A stretch of 64,000 bases of DNA from Halorubrum sp. BV1 (GCF_000746205.1 NZ_JQKV01000001.1:112814-176813); one strand, 5' to 3'; counted from the stretch's first letter, positions 7,910 through 16,687 are shown. Translations and numbers: made by a program. The notes: a model not told the origin generated them from the letters alone.

Positions 7910-9340
7910 CTACTCTTCTTCGAGCGCCTGCCACGAGAGCCGCGGACTCCGCGCGGCACCGACCTGGTCGATCCGGCCCGCTGCGGTGCGGTTCGGCGAC
8001 GTGGAGAGTGCCTCGTCGGTGTCGGCGTACGCTAAGTTGAACGCCTCTGCGAGGTCATCGAGCGACGATTTCCCCTCGATCTCGGTCGGCTCCGTCAGCA
8101 TGGCCTCCGGAACCATCTCCGGCCACTTCGTCGTCGGCGGGTGGACGCCGAAGTCTAACATTCGCTTCGCCACGTCGGCGGCGTCGCGGTCGCCCGCGGT
8201 CGCTGCGAACTCGTGATGGAACGGGCCGTACGGCACGTCCAAGTCGATCCGCTCCGCGAGGTAGTTCGCGTTGAGCACGGCCTTCGCGGCCGCGTCCGCG
8301 AGCCCCTCGTCACCGAGGCGGGCGATGTACGCGTACGCCTTGATCAAGACGAGCCAGTTGCCCGCGAACCCGTGGACCTTCCCGATCGTGTTTTCGGGCT
8401 CGAACCGCTCGTAACCGCCGTTCCCCTCGGTCTTCCGGACGCGGGGCGTGGGGAGGAACTCCGCCAGCTCGTCGACGACGCCGACGGGACCCGCACCCGG
8501 GCCGCCCCCGCCGTGCGGCGTCGCGAACGTCTTGTGGACGTTGTAGTGCATCACGTCGAATCCCATGTCGCCGGGGCGGCCGCGGCCGAGCAGCGCGTTG
8601 AGGTTCGCGCCGTCGTAGTATAAGAGTCCGCCGGCGTCGTGGACGATGTCCGCGATCTCCGTGATGTCGCGCTCGAAGAGTCCGACCGTGTTCGGGTTCG
8701 TGAGCATGAGCGCGGCGGTGTCGTCGCCCACGGCCGCTTCGAGCGCCTCGACGTCGACGCGACCGTCCTCGCCGGAGGGTAACTCGACGACGTCGTAGCC
8801 CGCAGTGGCGGCCGTCGCGAAGTTCGTCCCGTGTGCCGACGCCGGGATGACAACCTCCGAGCGGTCGTTACCGTGGTGCTCGTGGTACGCCTTCGCGACG
8901 AGGATTCCCGTCAGCTCGCCGGCCGCCCCCGCCGGCGGCTGGAGCGTGACCGCGTCCATACCCCCGATGTCGCCGAGGAACTCCTGTAACCGATACTGGA
9001 GTTCGAGGATGCCCTGAACCGACCGCCCGGAGCGGTCTGGATGGACTGCCGCGTTCGGGTCCGCCGCGACGTCCTCGGTGAACTTCGGGTTGTACTTCAT
9101 CGTGCAGCTTCCGAGCGGATACGGCCCCGAGTCGATCGCCCAGTTCATCTGCGAGAGCCGGGTGTAATGACGGGCGACTTCCGGCTCGGACGGCGCGGGC
9201 AGCGTGAGCGATTCGCGCGTCAGATCGTCGGGCAGCGGCGAGGCGTCGCTCACGTCGACGGTCTCCTCCGTTTTCTCCGAGAGCAGCGGCTCGTGAACGG
9301 CCTCGTCCTCGCGCGTGTACCGCGCCTGATCGTGGATCAA
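7910..9340 (-). CDS. gcvPB: Glycine dehydrogenase (decarboxylating) subunit 2
   Basis: Beta subunit of the two-subunit P-protein of the glycine cleavage system; with GcvPA it decarboxylates glycine and transfers the aminomethyl group to lipoyl-GcvH. It is a PLP enzyme of fold type I, 476 residues. The PLP lysine is Lys270 in HYNVHKTFATPHGGGGPG, followed by the Gly-rich phosphate-binding loop. The start appears to be TTG, one base after the gcvPA stop, giving MIHDQARYTRE, which matches the family N-terminus; the next Met is deep in conserved sequence. The near-zero spacing indicates translational coupling in a gcvH-gcvPA-gcvPB operon. Confidence 0.95.
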   Translation of the reverse strand: MIHDQARYTREDEAVHEPLLSEKTEETVDVSDASPLPDDLTRESLTLPAPSEPEVARHYTRLSQMNWAIDSGPYPLGSCTMKYNPKFTEDVAADPNAAVHPDRSGRSVQGILELQYRLQEFLGDIGGMDAVTLQPPAGAAGELTGILVAKAYHEHHGNDRSEVVIPASAHGTNFATAATAGYDVVELPSGEDGRVDVEALEAAVGDDTAALMLTNPNTVGLFERDITEIADIVHDAGGLLYYDGANLNALLGRGRPGDMGFDVMHYNVHKTFATPHGGGGPGAGPVGVVDELAEFLPTPRVRKTEGNGGYERFEPENTIGKVHGFAGNWLVLIKAYAYIARLGDEGLADAAAKAVLNANYLAERIDLDVPYGPFHHEFAATAGDRDAADVAKRMLDFGVHPPTTKWPEMVPEAMLTEPTEIEGKSSLDDLAEAFNLAYADTDEALSTSPNRTAAGRIDQVGAARSPRLSWQALEEE

Positions 9341-9341
9341 C

Positions 9342-10670
9342 TCAGATCACCTCCTCGATCGCGGCGACGAGGTCGTCCGCCCGCTCCGCGTTCAGATCGG
9401 TCACGCACACCTGCAGCAGGTGCTCGCCTATCATGTGGACCGCGAACCCCTCGGCCTCTAGGTCCGCTGCGACGGCCGCCGCGGGCTGGTCGACGCGAAC
9501 CGCGAACTCGCGGACGTGATGGCGGTCGTGAACCGGCGCGGTCGCGCCGACGACGTCGTCGATGCGCTCGGCGAGGTCGGCCGCCTCGCGCACGCAGTCG
9601 TTCGCGAGATCGACGAGCCCGTCCGGCCCGAGCGTCGCCGCGTGGATCGCCGCGCGCAGCGCGACCCACGCCTGATTCGTGCAGATGTTCGAGGTCGCGC
9701 GCTCCTTGCGGATGTGCTGTTCGCGGGTCTGGAGCGTGAGCGTGAACGCGCGATCGCCGCGGGCGTCTTCGCTCGCGCCCACGAGCCGCCCGGGGACCTG
9801 CCGGATGAAGTCGTCGCTACACGCGAAGATCCCGAGCCCCATGCCGTAGGCGGTTGGGAGTCCCAGCGCGCCGGCCTCGCCGACGACCACGTCGGCACCG
9901 ACGCTCGCCGGCTCCTGCAGCACCGCGAGCGAGACGACGTCCGAGCCGAGCGTGAACAGTGCGTCGGCGTCGTCGGCCACCTCGCCGATCGCCGCGAGCC
10001 GCTCCTCGATACAGCCGCGGACCGTCGGATTCTCGGCGTACACCATCACCACGTCCGCGTCCGCCCGTTCCGCGAGCGCGTCCACGTCGGCGTTTCCGTC
10101 GTCCATCGGATACGACTCGACCGTCAGGCCCGCTCCCGCACAGTAGTTCTCCAGTACCGCCCGCTTGCCCTCGCGCAGCTGCTCCGGGACGAGCACGACG
10201 TCGCCCGAGGTCGACCGGACGCGGTCCGCGAGCGTCGCCGCCTCGCCGAGCGCGGTCGCGGCGTCGTACATCGAGCAGTTCGCCACGTCGAGGCCGGTGA
10301 GTTCGACGAGGATCGACTGGTACTCGAAGAGCGCCTGCAAGAACCCCTGTGAGATCTCCGGCTGGTACTGCGTGTAGCTCGTGAGGAACTCGGCGCGATC
10401 CGAGAGGTGGTCGACGACGCTCGGCACGTAGTGGCCGTAGTGGCCGCGGCCGAGGAACTCCGTGAGGTCGTCGTTGCGGCCGAACAGCCGCGAACACTCG
10501 GTGCGGATATCGCGTTCGCTGCGCGCGTCGATCCCGAACTCCTCGTCGAACGCGATCGCGTCGGGGATGTCGAACAGCGCCTCCTCGTCGGCGACGCCGA
10601 CGGCGTCGAGCATCGCCGCGGTCTCGGCGTCGGTGTGAGGCGCGTACGGGCTTCCGTCGGCTCCGCTCAT
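9342..10670 (-). CDS. gcvPA: Glycine dehydrogenase (decarboxylating) subunit 1
   Basis: Alpha subunit of the split P-protein, 442 residues, the usual size. Conserved stretches include SPYAPHTDAETAAML, the EFLGRGHYGHYVPSVVDHL region, SYTQYQPEISQGFLQALFE and TSNICTNQAWVALRA, all diagnostic of GcvPA. It has no catalytic lysine of its own; it forms the heterotetramer with GcvPB. It is preceded by a possible 37-codon ORF whose stop overlaps this ATG (ATGA), and by gcvH further upstream. The order gcvH-gcvPA-gcvPB is standard except that gcvT is not here. Confidence 0.95.
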   Translation of the reverse strand: MSGADGSPYAPHTDAETAAMLDAVGVADEEALFDIPDAIAFDEEFGIDARSERDIRTECSRLFGRNDDLTEFLGRGHYGHYVPSVVDHLSDRAEFLTSYTQYQPEISQGFLQALFEYQSILVELTGLDVANCSMYDAATALGEAATLADRVRSTSGDVVLVPEQLREGKRAVLENYCAGAGLTVESYPMDDGNADVDALAERADADVVMVYAENPTVRGCIEERLAAIGEVADDADALFTLGSDVVSLAVLQEPASVGADVVVGEAGALGLPTAYGMGLGIFACSDDFIRQVPGRLVGASEDARGDRAFTLTLQTREQHIRKERATSNICTNQAWVALRAAIHAATLGPDGLVDLANDCVREAADLAERIDDVVGATAPVHDRHHVREFAVRVDQPAAAVAADLEAEGFAVHMIGEHLLQVCVTDLNAERADDLVAAIEEVI

Positions 10671-10780
10671 CGGCTCGCCTCGCTCGCGCCCGTCCGGGCG
10701 TCGGTCACGCGCTCGGCGTCGGGCCGTCCGACCCCGCGTCGTCCGGTCTCGGTTCGTCCGTCTGGAGAGTGCGTTGTCAT
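10667..10780 (-). CDS. Possible small ORF between gcvH and gcvPA
   Basis: A 37-codon frame starting ATG 7 bp after the gcvH stop and ending in an ATGA overlap with the gcvPA start. The product (MTTHSPDGRTETGRRGV...) is hydrophilic, Arg-rich and without recognisable domain. The exact fit between two genes of one operon is what would be expected for translational relay, but the Arg-rich composition is unlike the acidic proteome, so it may be only linker sequence. Confidence 0.25.
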   Translation of the reverse strand: MTTHSPDGRTETGRRGVGRPDAERVTDARTGASEASR

Positions 10781-10787
10781 CGTTGTG

Positions 10788-11165
10788 TCAGGCTATCTGG
10801 TCGCGGTAGTCGTCCGCATCGAGGAGTTCGTCGGACGCCGAGTCGCGGTCGACTTCGAGCAGCCAGCCGTCCCCGTACGGGTCGTCGTTGACGAGTTCGG
10901 GGCGGTCGAACAAATCCTCGTTGACCGCGACGACCTCGCCGGAGACGGGGGCGTACAGGTCCGAGACGGCCTTGATCGACTCGACCACGCCGAACGCCTC
11001 GCCGGCGGCTATCTCGTCGCCGACGTCCGGAAGCTCGACGAAGACGACGTCGCCGAGTTCGTCCTGTGCGAAGTCGGAGACGCCGATCCGTACGGTGTCG
11101 CCGTCCGTCGTGGTCCACTCGTGCGATTCCAGGTACCGTAACTCGTCGAGAACTTCGAAGCTCAT
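10788..11165 (-). CDS. gcvH: Glycine cleavage system H protein
   Basis: The lipoyl carrier of the glycine cleavage system, 125 residues. It starts MSFEVLDELRYLESHEW and the lipoylated lysine lies in VVESIKAVSDLYAPVSGEV, the standard GcvH context. It is the first gene of a gcvH-gcvPA-gcvPB operon. The nearest good TATA-like element (CTTTTATTTC) is about 155 nt upstream of the ATG, predicting an untranslated leader of roughly 130 nt, unusual for haloarchaea. gcvT, which commonly precedes gcvH, is missing from this locus and must be elsewhere. Confidence 0.95.
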   Translation of the reverse strand: MSFEVLDELRYLESHEWTTTDGDTVRIGVSDFAQDELGDVVFVELPDVGDEIAAGEAFGVVESIKAVSDLYAPVSGEVVAVNEDLFDRPELVNDDPYGDGWLLEVDRDSASDELLDADDYRDQIA

Positions 11166-11422
11166 TGGTAAGGGGGGTCGTCGCGGCGCGCTCTGGCCGT
11201 GGCGGTCGGACGCGTTTCCGAGCCGCGACCGTGGCGGCTCGCTCGGCCGTCAACTGGCGGGTCTCGCCGTCGAGCGCTGATCCACGACACGTGTGGGTTA
11301 CCGTTCTGACGACGAGGAAATAAAAGGTATGTTCCGACTCCCGGTCGGACTGCGTCGTTTTGCGGCCCGTACGCCGTTCGCGAGAGTCGCCTCCGACCTC
11401 GCGAGTCGGTTCTCCGCAGCCG
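11166..11422 (-). promoter_or_regulatory. Intergenic leader region upstream of gcvH
   Basis: No convincing gene is seen in these 257 bases. On the minus strand CTTTTATTTC at 11317-11327 looks like a TATA box; transcription from it would give gcvH a ~130-nt 5' leader. Short open frames here are Arg-rich shadows. Confidence 0.35.
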
Positions 11423-12400
11423 TCACGTCCATCGGTCGAGCCCGGTCTGGACCTGCGACTCGGCGATCCGCTCGAACCCCCGTTCCACCTCGTCGGCCGC
11501 GATCCCCCACTCGTCGACGACGTACGCCCGGGCCGCCTCGACGTCGGGGTTCACCGACGTGTCGACATCGACGTCGACGGCCGGCGGGTCCATGAACAGG
11601 TTGCGGATCGCCTCGGCGTTCGGAATCTCGGCGTCGCGGTCCGCGAGAACGCCCCACAGGTCGCCGTGCTCTTTCACCGCCGTCACCGCCGTCTTCGGGC
11701 CGATCCCGTGAACCCCCTCGTTGAAGTCGGTCCCGCACAGCATGGCGGCGTCAATCAGCCCCTGCCGGTCGAGTTCGAGTTCGTCGAGGGTCGCCGCGAG
11801 ATCCATCAGCTCCGGATCGCCCTTGCTCGTCAGCTGTCGGAGCGTCGTGGGCGCGCCAAAGAGCAGGGTGTCGTAGTCCTCGCTGCCGGCGTGGTCGACT
11901 GCGCCCGTCGCGGCCATGCGCGCGCACTGCGCCTCTCCCTCAGCGGGGGCTTCGACAACCGGGACGTCGAGCAGCCGGAGCAGCTCGCGGCTCGTCTGGT
12001 GGATCGCGTCCGTGAGCCGTTGAGTACGCGCCTCGAGGCGGGCGGCCTCGACGGCGTCGCCGCGCTCCGCCGCGGCCGCTCTGCGTTCCTCGGCCGCCTC
12101 GCGTTTCGCCCGGCGGTCAGCCACCTCGTCCGCCTTGAGTTCCGTCACGTCGCCGTCGAACACCATCACGGGGATCAGGTCGTGTTCGAAGAACTTCGGC
12201 AGCCCCTGCACGATCCCGATCAGGTTCGCGACCTCGGTGCCGTCTGCGGTCGTGTACGCCTCGTCGGCCGTCCACTTCACGGTCGTCGTGAGGTAGCGGT
12301 ACAGCCAGTTGTGCGCGTCCACGGCGACGACGCTCCCGTCGATATCCGCGAAGGAGACGTCGTGAACGGCGGCGAGATCGCGCAGGTCCGCGTTTCCCAT
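11423..12400 (-). CDS. fen: Flap endonuclease-1
   Basis: Structure-specific 5' nuclease that removes RNA/DNA flaps in lagging-strand maturation and repair. 325 residues, typical. N-terminal nuclease motif MGNADLRDLAAVHDV and VVAVDAHNWLYRYL (metal Asp), VMVFDGD, the I-domain catalytic block VEAPAEGEAQCARM (Glu pair), SEDYDTLLFGAP and GTDFNEGVHGIGPKTA (helix-hairpin-helix). The last residues QTGLDRWT resemble a PCNA-interacting peptide (QxxLxxWx), although the final aromatic is replaced by Thr. It is divergent from the J-domain ferredoxin gene; GATATTTCACC upstream is a plausible TATA element. Confidence 0.96.
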   Translation of the reverse strand: MGNADLRDLAAVHDVSFADIDGSVVAVDAHNWLYRYLTTTVKWTADEAYTTADGTEVANLIGIVQGLPKFFEHDLIPVMVFDGDVTELKADEVADRRAKREAAEERRAAAAERGDAVEAARLEARTQRLTDAIHQTSRELLRLLDVPVVEAPAEGEAQCARMAATGAVDHAGSEDYDTLLFGAPTTLRQLTSKGDPELMDLAATLDELELDRQGLIDAAMLCGTDFNEGVHGIGPKTAVTAVKEHGDLWGVLADRDAEIPNAEAIRNLFMDPPAVDVDVDTSVNPDVEAARAYVVDEWGIAADEVERGFERIAESQVQTGLDRWT

Positions 12401-12493
12401 GCCCGGTACTCGTGGCGGTCGGTGAAATATCGACCGCTCCGCCTGCCGATTGTGAGGCGTTTATGTGCGTCTGTCGACTAGGACGGGTACCGA

Positions 12494-13159
12494 ATGGTCT
12501 CGCCGTTCGACGTGTTGGAAGTCGACGAGGACGCCGACGAGGCGACGATCGAACGGGCCTACCGCGAGCGAATCAAGCAGGCGCACCCAGACCAAGGAGG
12601 TACCCTCGAAGAGTTCCAGCTCGTTCGGCGCGCGTATCGAGAACTCGACGACAGGGACGAAAACGGCGACGCGAGCGCGGCCGGCGCGGACGACACCGAC
12701 GTCGCAGACATCGACCTGACCGACGAGGACGGCGACGCCGAGGTCGAGCCGGTCCGCGTGGAGTTCCTCGATTACGAAGTGCTCGACGACTATGGCTGGT
12801 CGCTCGACGACGACGATCTGTTTCGGAAGGCCGCACACGCCGACCTCGACGAGACCGAGCACGGCCGGCTGCTCGTCCAGCCGGACGAGAGCCTGCTCGA
12901 AGGGGCCGAAAACCGCGGGTTCGGGTGGCCGTTCTCGTGTCGGGGCGGGGCCTGCGCGAACTGCGCAGTCTACCTCGTCGAAGGCGACATCTCACAGCCC
13001 GCCAATCACATCATGCCCGACGACCTCGCGGAGCGGGGGTTTCGGCTCTCCTGTAACGGCTATCCGGTGAGCGACGAGCTACAGGTCGTGTTCAACGTGA
13101 AACACCTCGCCGAACTCGACGACCTCATTCTCCCGCCGGGACCGTTCACGCGGCGGTGA
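12494..13159 (+). CDS. J-domain/[2Fe-2S] ferredoxin fusion protein
   Basis: A 221-residue fusion. Residues 1-55 form a J-domain of DnaJ type with the essential HPD tripeptide at 31-33 (QAHPDQGG). An acidic linker (about 56-88) leads to a plant-type [2Fe-2S] ferredoxin domain with the C-x4-C-x2-C-x29-C ligands Cys149, Cys154, Cys157 and Cys187 (SCRGGACANC, LSCNGYP). The ferredoxin is an electron carrier; the J-domain could recruit DnaK, for instance during Fe-S maturation. That role is inference. The architecture recurs in haloarchaea. A TATA-like GTTTATGTG lies about 30 nt upstream. A strong GC hairpin follows the stop. Confidence 0.9.
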   Translation: MVSPFDVLEVDEDADEATIERAYRERIKQAHPDQGGTLEEFQLVRRAYRELDDRDENGDASAAGADDTDVADIDLTDEDGDAEVEPVRVEFLDYEVLDDYGWSLDDDDLFRKAAHADLDETEHGRLLVQPDESLLEGAENRGFGWPFSCRGGACANCAVYLVEGDISQPANHIMPDDLAERGFRLSCNGYPVSDELQVVFNVKHLAELDDLILPPGPFTRR

Positions 13160-13169
13160 GCCTGACACC

Positions 13170-13188
13170 GGGGCCGCTTTGCGGCCCC
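13170..13188. terminator. GC-rich hairpin between convergent genes
   Basis: GGGGCCGC-TTT-GCGGCCCC is a perfect 8-bp stem with a 3-nt loop, placed 10 nt after the ferredoxin stop and just beyond the end of the convergent DHH gene. Position and symmetry suggest a bidirectional transcription stop or RNA-stabilising element; there is no following U-run. Confidence 0.45.
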
Positions 13189-13210
13189 TCCAGCACTTCG
13201 GTTCGACCGC

Positions 13211-15364
13211 TCAGAACGCGTCGGCGACCGCGGCGACGATCGCGTCTTCGACGGCGTCGCGCTCGCCGGAGAGGAATTCGATTTTGCCCTCGCGGAGGCC
13301 GGCGGTGGTGACGTCTGCGGCGGGCGCGAGCTCAGACGCGTGCGCGGCCACGTCGCGGACCGACACGTCAGCCGTCGTACGCAGATACAGTTCGTCAGTA
13401 CCGATGCCGACGGTCGCGTACGCCTCGCCGTTCGCGTTACGGCGGTGGAGGTCATCGAGGAGAAGCGGCGTCGGCGGGAAGTCGTAGCGGTGAGTGTAGC
13501 CGTCGGTGTCGAGCAGCGCGAACTCGACGCCGTCGACGGCTTCGGTGACGACGTTCTCGCTCGCGGTTCCCACTTCCGTCTCGAGCTTCTCGCGGAACTG
13601 CTCTGAGACGTGTGCGGCGAGGTTCCCACCGTCCTCGAACAGCAGATCGGTGACGAGTTCGCGCTTGTCCTGATACGACTGGTAGTACGCCTCTAAGGCG
13701 ATCGCCTCGCGAAGCTCCGCCACGCGCTCGCTGTCGTATCCGGCGTCGCGCGCGAGGTCGACGTAGCGGTCGGGCGTCTCCTCCCAGTAGCTCACGGCTG
13801 GGAGGTGCCGGAGGTCGGCGCGGACCTCGTCGTTGACCGCAGAGGCCAGCGACGCGACGAGCGCGCCGGTCGAGAGGTCGGCGTCGACGCCGTCGATCTC
13901 GGGCGAGACGAGCGTGTCGACGGTCGCTCGCGTCTCGGCGTCGGCGACCTCCGCGTCGACGACGACCGCGTCGACGCCGTAGACGGACAGCAGCTCGATC
14001 CCGTCCGCGGACTCGACCGTCGACCCCGTGCCGACGAGCAAGAACAGCGGGAGCTTCTCGTCGTGTCGGTCGCGGTCCTGTAACATTCGGGTCGCGTCGT
14101 TGGTCGCCGCGTCCATGTCGTACACCGGGTCCTCCAGCGGCCGGCGGGTGAAGTAGTGGTACTCGGCGTCACTTTTCGCGTGCTCCTCGCGGATCAGCGG
14201 GAGGACAGCGCGCTCGACGGCCGCGCCGGCGACGTAGCCGTCGGCGGTTGCCGGGTGACGCACGACGATCGGTCGAGATTCGAGGACGGCGCGACGGAGC
14301 GCCTCCGCGGCGTCGAGCAGCCCATCGGCGAGTTCGGCGACCGCCTCGTCGCCCGCTAGCGGCTGGAGCCCGTCGGGACGCGCCTCATCCGTGAGCGCCT
14401 CGGCGAGCCGACGGCGGACCGCCTCGGCTTCGTCGCCCTCGAGAAGGACGAGCGCTTCCGACTCGACCTGCACGTCGCCGCGGTGGCTCTCGACGTCGCC
14501 GTCGATCCGCACCGCGTCGCCGACCTCGACGTTCGGGTGCGCCCGCACGCCCGGCTCGACGAACGCGGCCACGTCGACGACGCCCGTCTCGTCGCCGACC
14601 TCGAACACCGTCGGGCCGCCCGTCTGGCGGACGCCGACGACCTCCCCGTCGATCCGGATCGACTCGCCGATCGCGTCGGAGAGCGTTCCGATCTCGACTC
14701 GCTCGCGCTCGTCGTCGAGTTCGTCGTCTGCCGTCTCGGCGTCGGAATCAGACTCGTCGTCTGCCGTCTCGGCGTCGGAATCAGACTCATCGGCTTCGAC
14801 GGCGGATACGCCGTCGTCGGTATCGCCGCTCACGGCGTCGGACTCTGGGGCAGCCGCGGCGGGGTCGGCAGTCTCGCTTGTCTCGTCGCGAGCGTCAGCC
14901 GACTCGCTCGCCGCGTCATCCGCGTCTGCGTCGGCGGGTTCCGACTCACTCGGTTCTGCCTCGTCCTCGCCGTCGACCTCTTCGGGAAGGTGCTCGGTGT
15001 CGCCGTCCTGCACGAGAACGCCGCGGAACTCGCGGTCGGCCTGTCGGATCGACCACGCCAGGTCGATGTTTCCGTTGTCGCGGACGCCCTTCACTTGGAC
15101 GAACACGTCGTCGCCCGGCTCCCAGTCGAGGCTGTCGAGCCGGCGATCGAGCTCGGAGCGGTGGAGGAGTCCGGTCACGCCGGGTGCGAGGTCGATGAAC
15201 ACGCCGAACTCGGCGTACCCGTCGACGACGCCGCGGTAGAATCGGCTCGGAACCAGCTGGTCGGGGGAGTTCCCTCGGAAGTCGAAGGCGACGTCCTCTT
15301 GGTGTGATTCGCAGATACGACCGCCACCGTCGACGTCGACGCCACAGATGATACAGGATCCCAT
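13211..15364 (-). CDS. Zinc ribbon-S1-OB-DHH family nucleic acid-binding protein (RecJ-like)
   Basis: 717 residues. Order: N-terminal zinc motif (CIICGVDVDGGGRICESH), an S1 RNA-binding domain (about 35-110, FYRGVVDGYAEFGVFIDLAPG), a long Asp/Glu/Ser/Ala-rich linker (about 120-225) containing a tandem repeat, an OB-fold (about 225-310, VEVGDAVRIDGDVESH) and a C-terminal DHH/DHHA1 phosphoesterase-like part (from about 360). The first catalytic-type motif is degenerate: RHPATADGYVAG, where family members usually have H-H/N-D-A-D-G. Related haloarchaeal proteins are annotated as RecJ-like or DHH proteins; nuclease activity here is doubtful. TATA-like CGTTTTAGG lies about 28 nt before the ATG, supporting the start. 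Confidence 0.8.
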   Translation of the reverse strand: MGSCIICGVDVDGGGRICESHQEDVAFDFRGNSPDQLVPSRFYRGVVDGYAEFGVFIDLAPGVTGLLHRSELDRRLDSLDWEPGDDVFVQVKGVRDNGNIDLAWSIRQADREFRGVLVQDGDTEHLPEEVDGEDEAEPSESEPADADADDAASESADARDETSETADPAAAAPESDAVSGDTDDGVSAVEADESDSDAETADDESDSDAETADDELDDERERVEIGTLSDAIGESIRIDGEVVGVRQTGGPTVFEVGDETGVVDVAAFVEPGVRAHPNVEVGDAVRIDGDVESHRGDVQVESEALVLLEGDEAEAVRRRLAEALTDEARPDGLQPLAGDEAVAELADGLLDAAEALRRAVLESRPIVVRHPATADGYVAGAAVERAVLPLIREEHAKSDAEYHYFTRRPLEDPVYDMDAATNDATRMLQDRDRHDEKLPLFLLVGTGSTVESADGIELLSVYGVDAVVVDAEVADAETRATVDTLVSPEIDGVDADLSTGALVASLASAVNDEVRADLRHLPAVSYWEETPDRYVDLARDAGYDSERVAELREAIALEAYYQSYQDKRELVTDLLFEDGGNLAAHVSEQFREKLETEVGTASENVVTEAVDGVEFALLDTDGYTHRYDFPPTPLLLDDLHRRNANGEAYATVGIGTDELYLRTTADVSVRDVAAHASELAPAADVTTAGLREGKIEFLSGERDAVEDAIVAAVADAF
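14721..14786 (-). repeat. 33-bp tandem duplication in the DHH-protein linker
   Basis: Two perfect or near-perfect copies of a 33-bp unit encode the repeated peptide SDSDAETADDE inside the acidic linker. This is a recent in-frame expansion. Confidence 0.8.
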
Positions 15365-15498
15365 TTGAGTACACCGAGAGTCTCGGGCCTAAAACGGTTG
15401 TCGAAACCCGTGTGAGAGCACGCGGCGGAAAACCGCGTTGCGGCACCGACGCCGACCGTGACAGATCGCGTGTCACAGGGAGTCCGGTCGCATCGCCG

Positions 15499-16113
15499 TC
15501 ACCCGAGCACGGTTCGAACCGACGCGATGACCCGGTAGCCGACGCCGTATCCGAGCGCGGCCGGCGGGACTCCGGCCACGATCGCCCGGGGAAGCGTGGT
15601 TCGGTGGACGGTGCGGATTCCGACCACGAAAAGCGTCGCCGCGTACGCGCCGCAGGCGACGCGGAGCGCCGGGATCGGCGGCCCGGCGAGCGCCATCGGG
15701 GAACTCGCGTACGCGACCACCTGCACGGTCTCGCTCACGCCGGCCCGGTCGCGGAGACTCCATCCGCCGTCGTACGCGACACTGGCCAAAAGGACCGACA
15801 GCGTCGCGACGGCTGCCGTCAGGTGGAGTCCGACCGGTGCTGCGAGCGCGACGACGAGGAGCAGTACCACGATCGCGGAGACCGCGACGGATCCGACCAC
15901 ACCGGGGACGGCCGTCGGCTCCGCGAGGATCCATCCCAGCGTGTACGCGGCGGCGACGGTGACCGCGAACGTCAGTGCGGGGGCCTGATCCCCGGGACTC
16001 ACGCCGTTCACGAACAGCCGCCGCGGGCTGACCAGCGCCGCGACCCACGCGCGAGCTATCCCGCGCGCGCCGCGAGCGCGCCCGCCGGTCGGATCGTCGA
16101 TCCACGAAGTCAC
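15499..16113 (-). CDS. YIP1 family membrane protein
   Basis: 204 residues. After a basic cytoplasmic start (SWIDDPTGGRARGARGIARAW) come VSPRRLFVNGVSPGDQAPAL, a signature of haloarchaeal YIP1 proteins, then about five hydrophobic segments rich in Val, Ala and Leu. It is an integral membrane protein of unknown function. The GTG start was chosen because it aligns with the family N-terminus and a TATA-like GGTTATTCC lies about 25 nt upstream; the open frame extends much further upstream but is antisense to the pilin-like gene. It lies between the DHH gene and the divergent pilin-like gene. Confidence 0.75.
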   Translation of the reverse strand: MTSWIDDPTGGRARGARGIARAWVAALVSPRRLFVNGVSPGDQAPALTFAVTVAAAYTLGWILAEPTAVPGVVGSVAVSAIVVLLLVVALAAPVGLHLTAAVATLSVLLASVAYDGGWSLRDRAGVSETVQVVAYASSPMALAGPPIPALRVACGAYAATLFVVGIRTVHRTTLPRAIVAGVPPAALGYGVGYRVIASVRTVLG

Positions 16114-16219
16114 GCCGACACGTTCGGTCGGACGGAATAACCCCGTTGCGATCCCGGCGTATCGAACATGATAACTGGCGGGTAAACGATTATACGGAGC
16201 ACGTCGGAGGTACGGTCGA

Positions 16220-16687
16220 ATGCGCGCGCTCAGAGACGACAATCGAGGGTTCACGCCGCTCGCCGGGTCGGGGTTGCTCGTCGGCATCGTCGTGGTTCTC
16301 TTGGCGCTCGTTGGTGCCGCGATGGTCGGCCTCATCGACGGCGTCGCCCCGCCGGACGCCGATTTCGAGGCCGAACGGGACGGCGGCGATCTCGTGATCG
16401 TCGCCAACGGTCCCGACCCGGTTCCCGCACAGGAGCTGTACGTCCGCGGCGAGGACCCCGACGGAAACGTGCAGTTCGGGCGGTGGCCCGGCGACGGCGT
16501 CGTCCAGCCGGGCGATCGGGTGACCGTCCCGAACGCGACCGGCAACGAGCAGTTCGATATCGTCTGGGAGCCGGTGGCGTTCGACACCCGCGAGACGCTG
16601 GGGAAGTACAACGGAGAGGAGTCCAACATCGAGTCGTGGAGCGAGGAGGGCTCCGGACGCGACCCGCTCGGCGCGACCGGAGTCTGA
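16220..16687 (+). CDS. Type IV pilin-like protein (archaellin/pilin N-terminal domain)
   Basis: 155 residues. A short charged N-terminus (MRALRDDNRGFTPLAG) is followed by one long hydrophobic helix (LLVGIVVVLLALVGAAMVGL), the arrangement of archaeal type IV pilins processed by PibD/FlaK before the helix; the remainder is an acidic extracellular domain predicted to be beta-rich. It could be a minor pilin or a surface adhesin subunit. There are no pilus assembly genes nearby. The promoter CGATTATACGG lies about 28 nt upstream. The helix sequence fits the family, but the processing site is not canonical, so the assignment is moderate. Confidence 0.6.
   Translation: MRALRDDNRGFTPLAGSGLLVGIVVVLLALVGAAMVGLIDGVAPPDADFEAERDGGDLVIVANGPDPVPAQELYVRGEDPDGNVQFGRWPGDGVVQPGDRVTVPNATGNEQFDIVWEPVAFDTRETLGKYNGEESNIESWSEEGSGRDPLGATGV

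Noticed and set aside
11166..11422. Glycine riboswitch before gcvH
   Set aside because: I could not identify a glycine aptamer fold, and such riboswitches are not established in haloarchaea.
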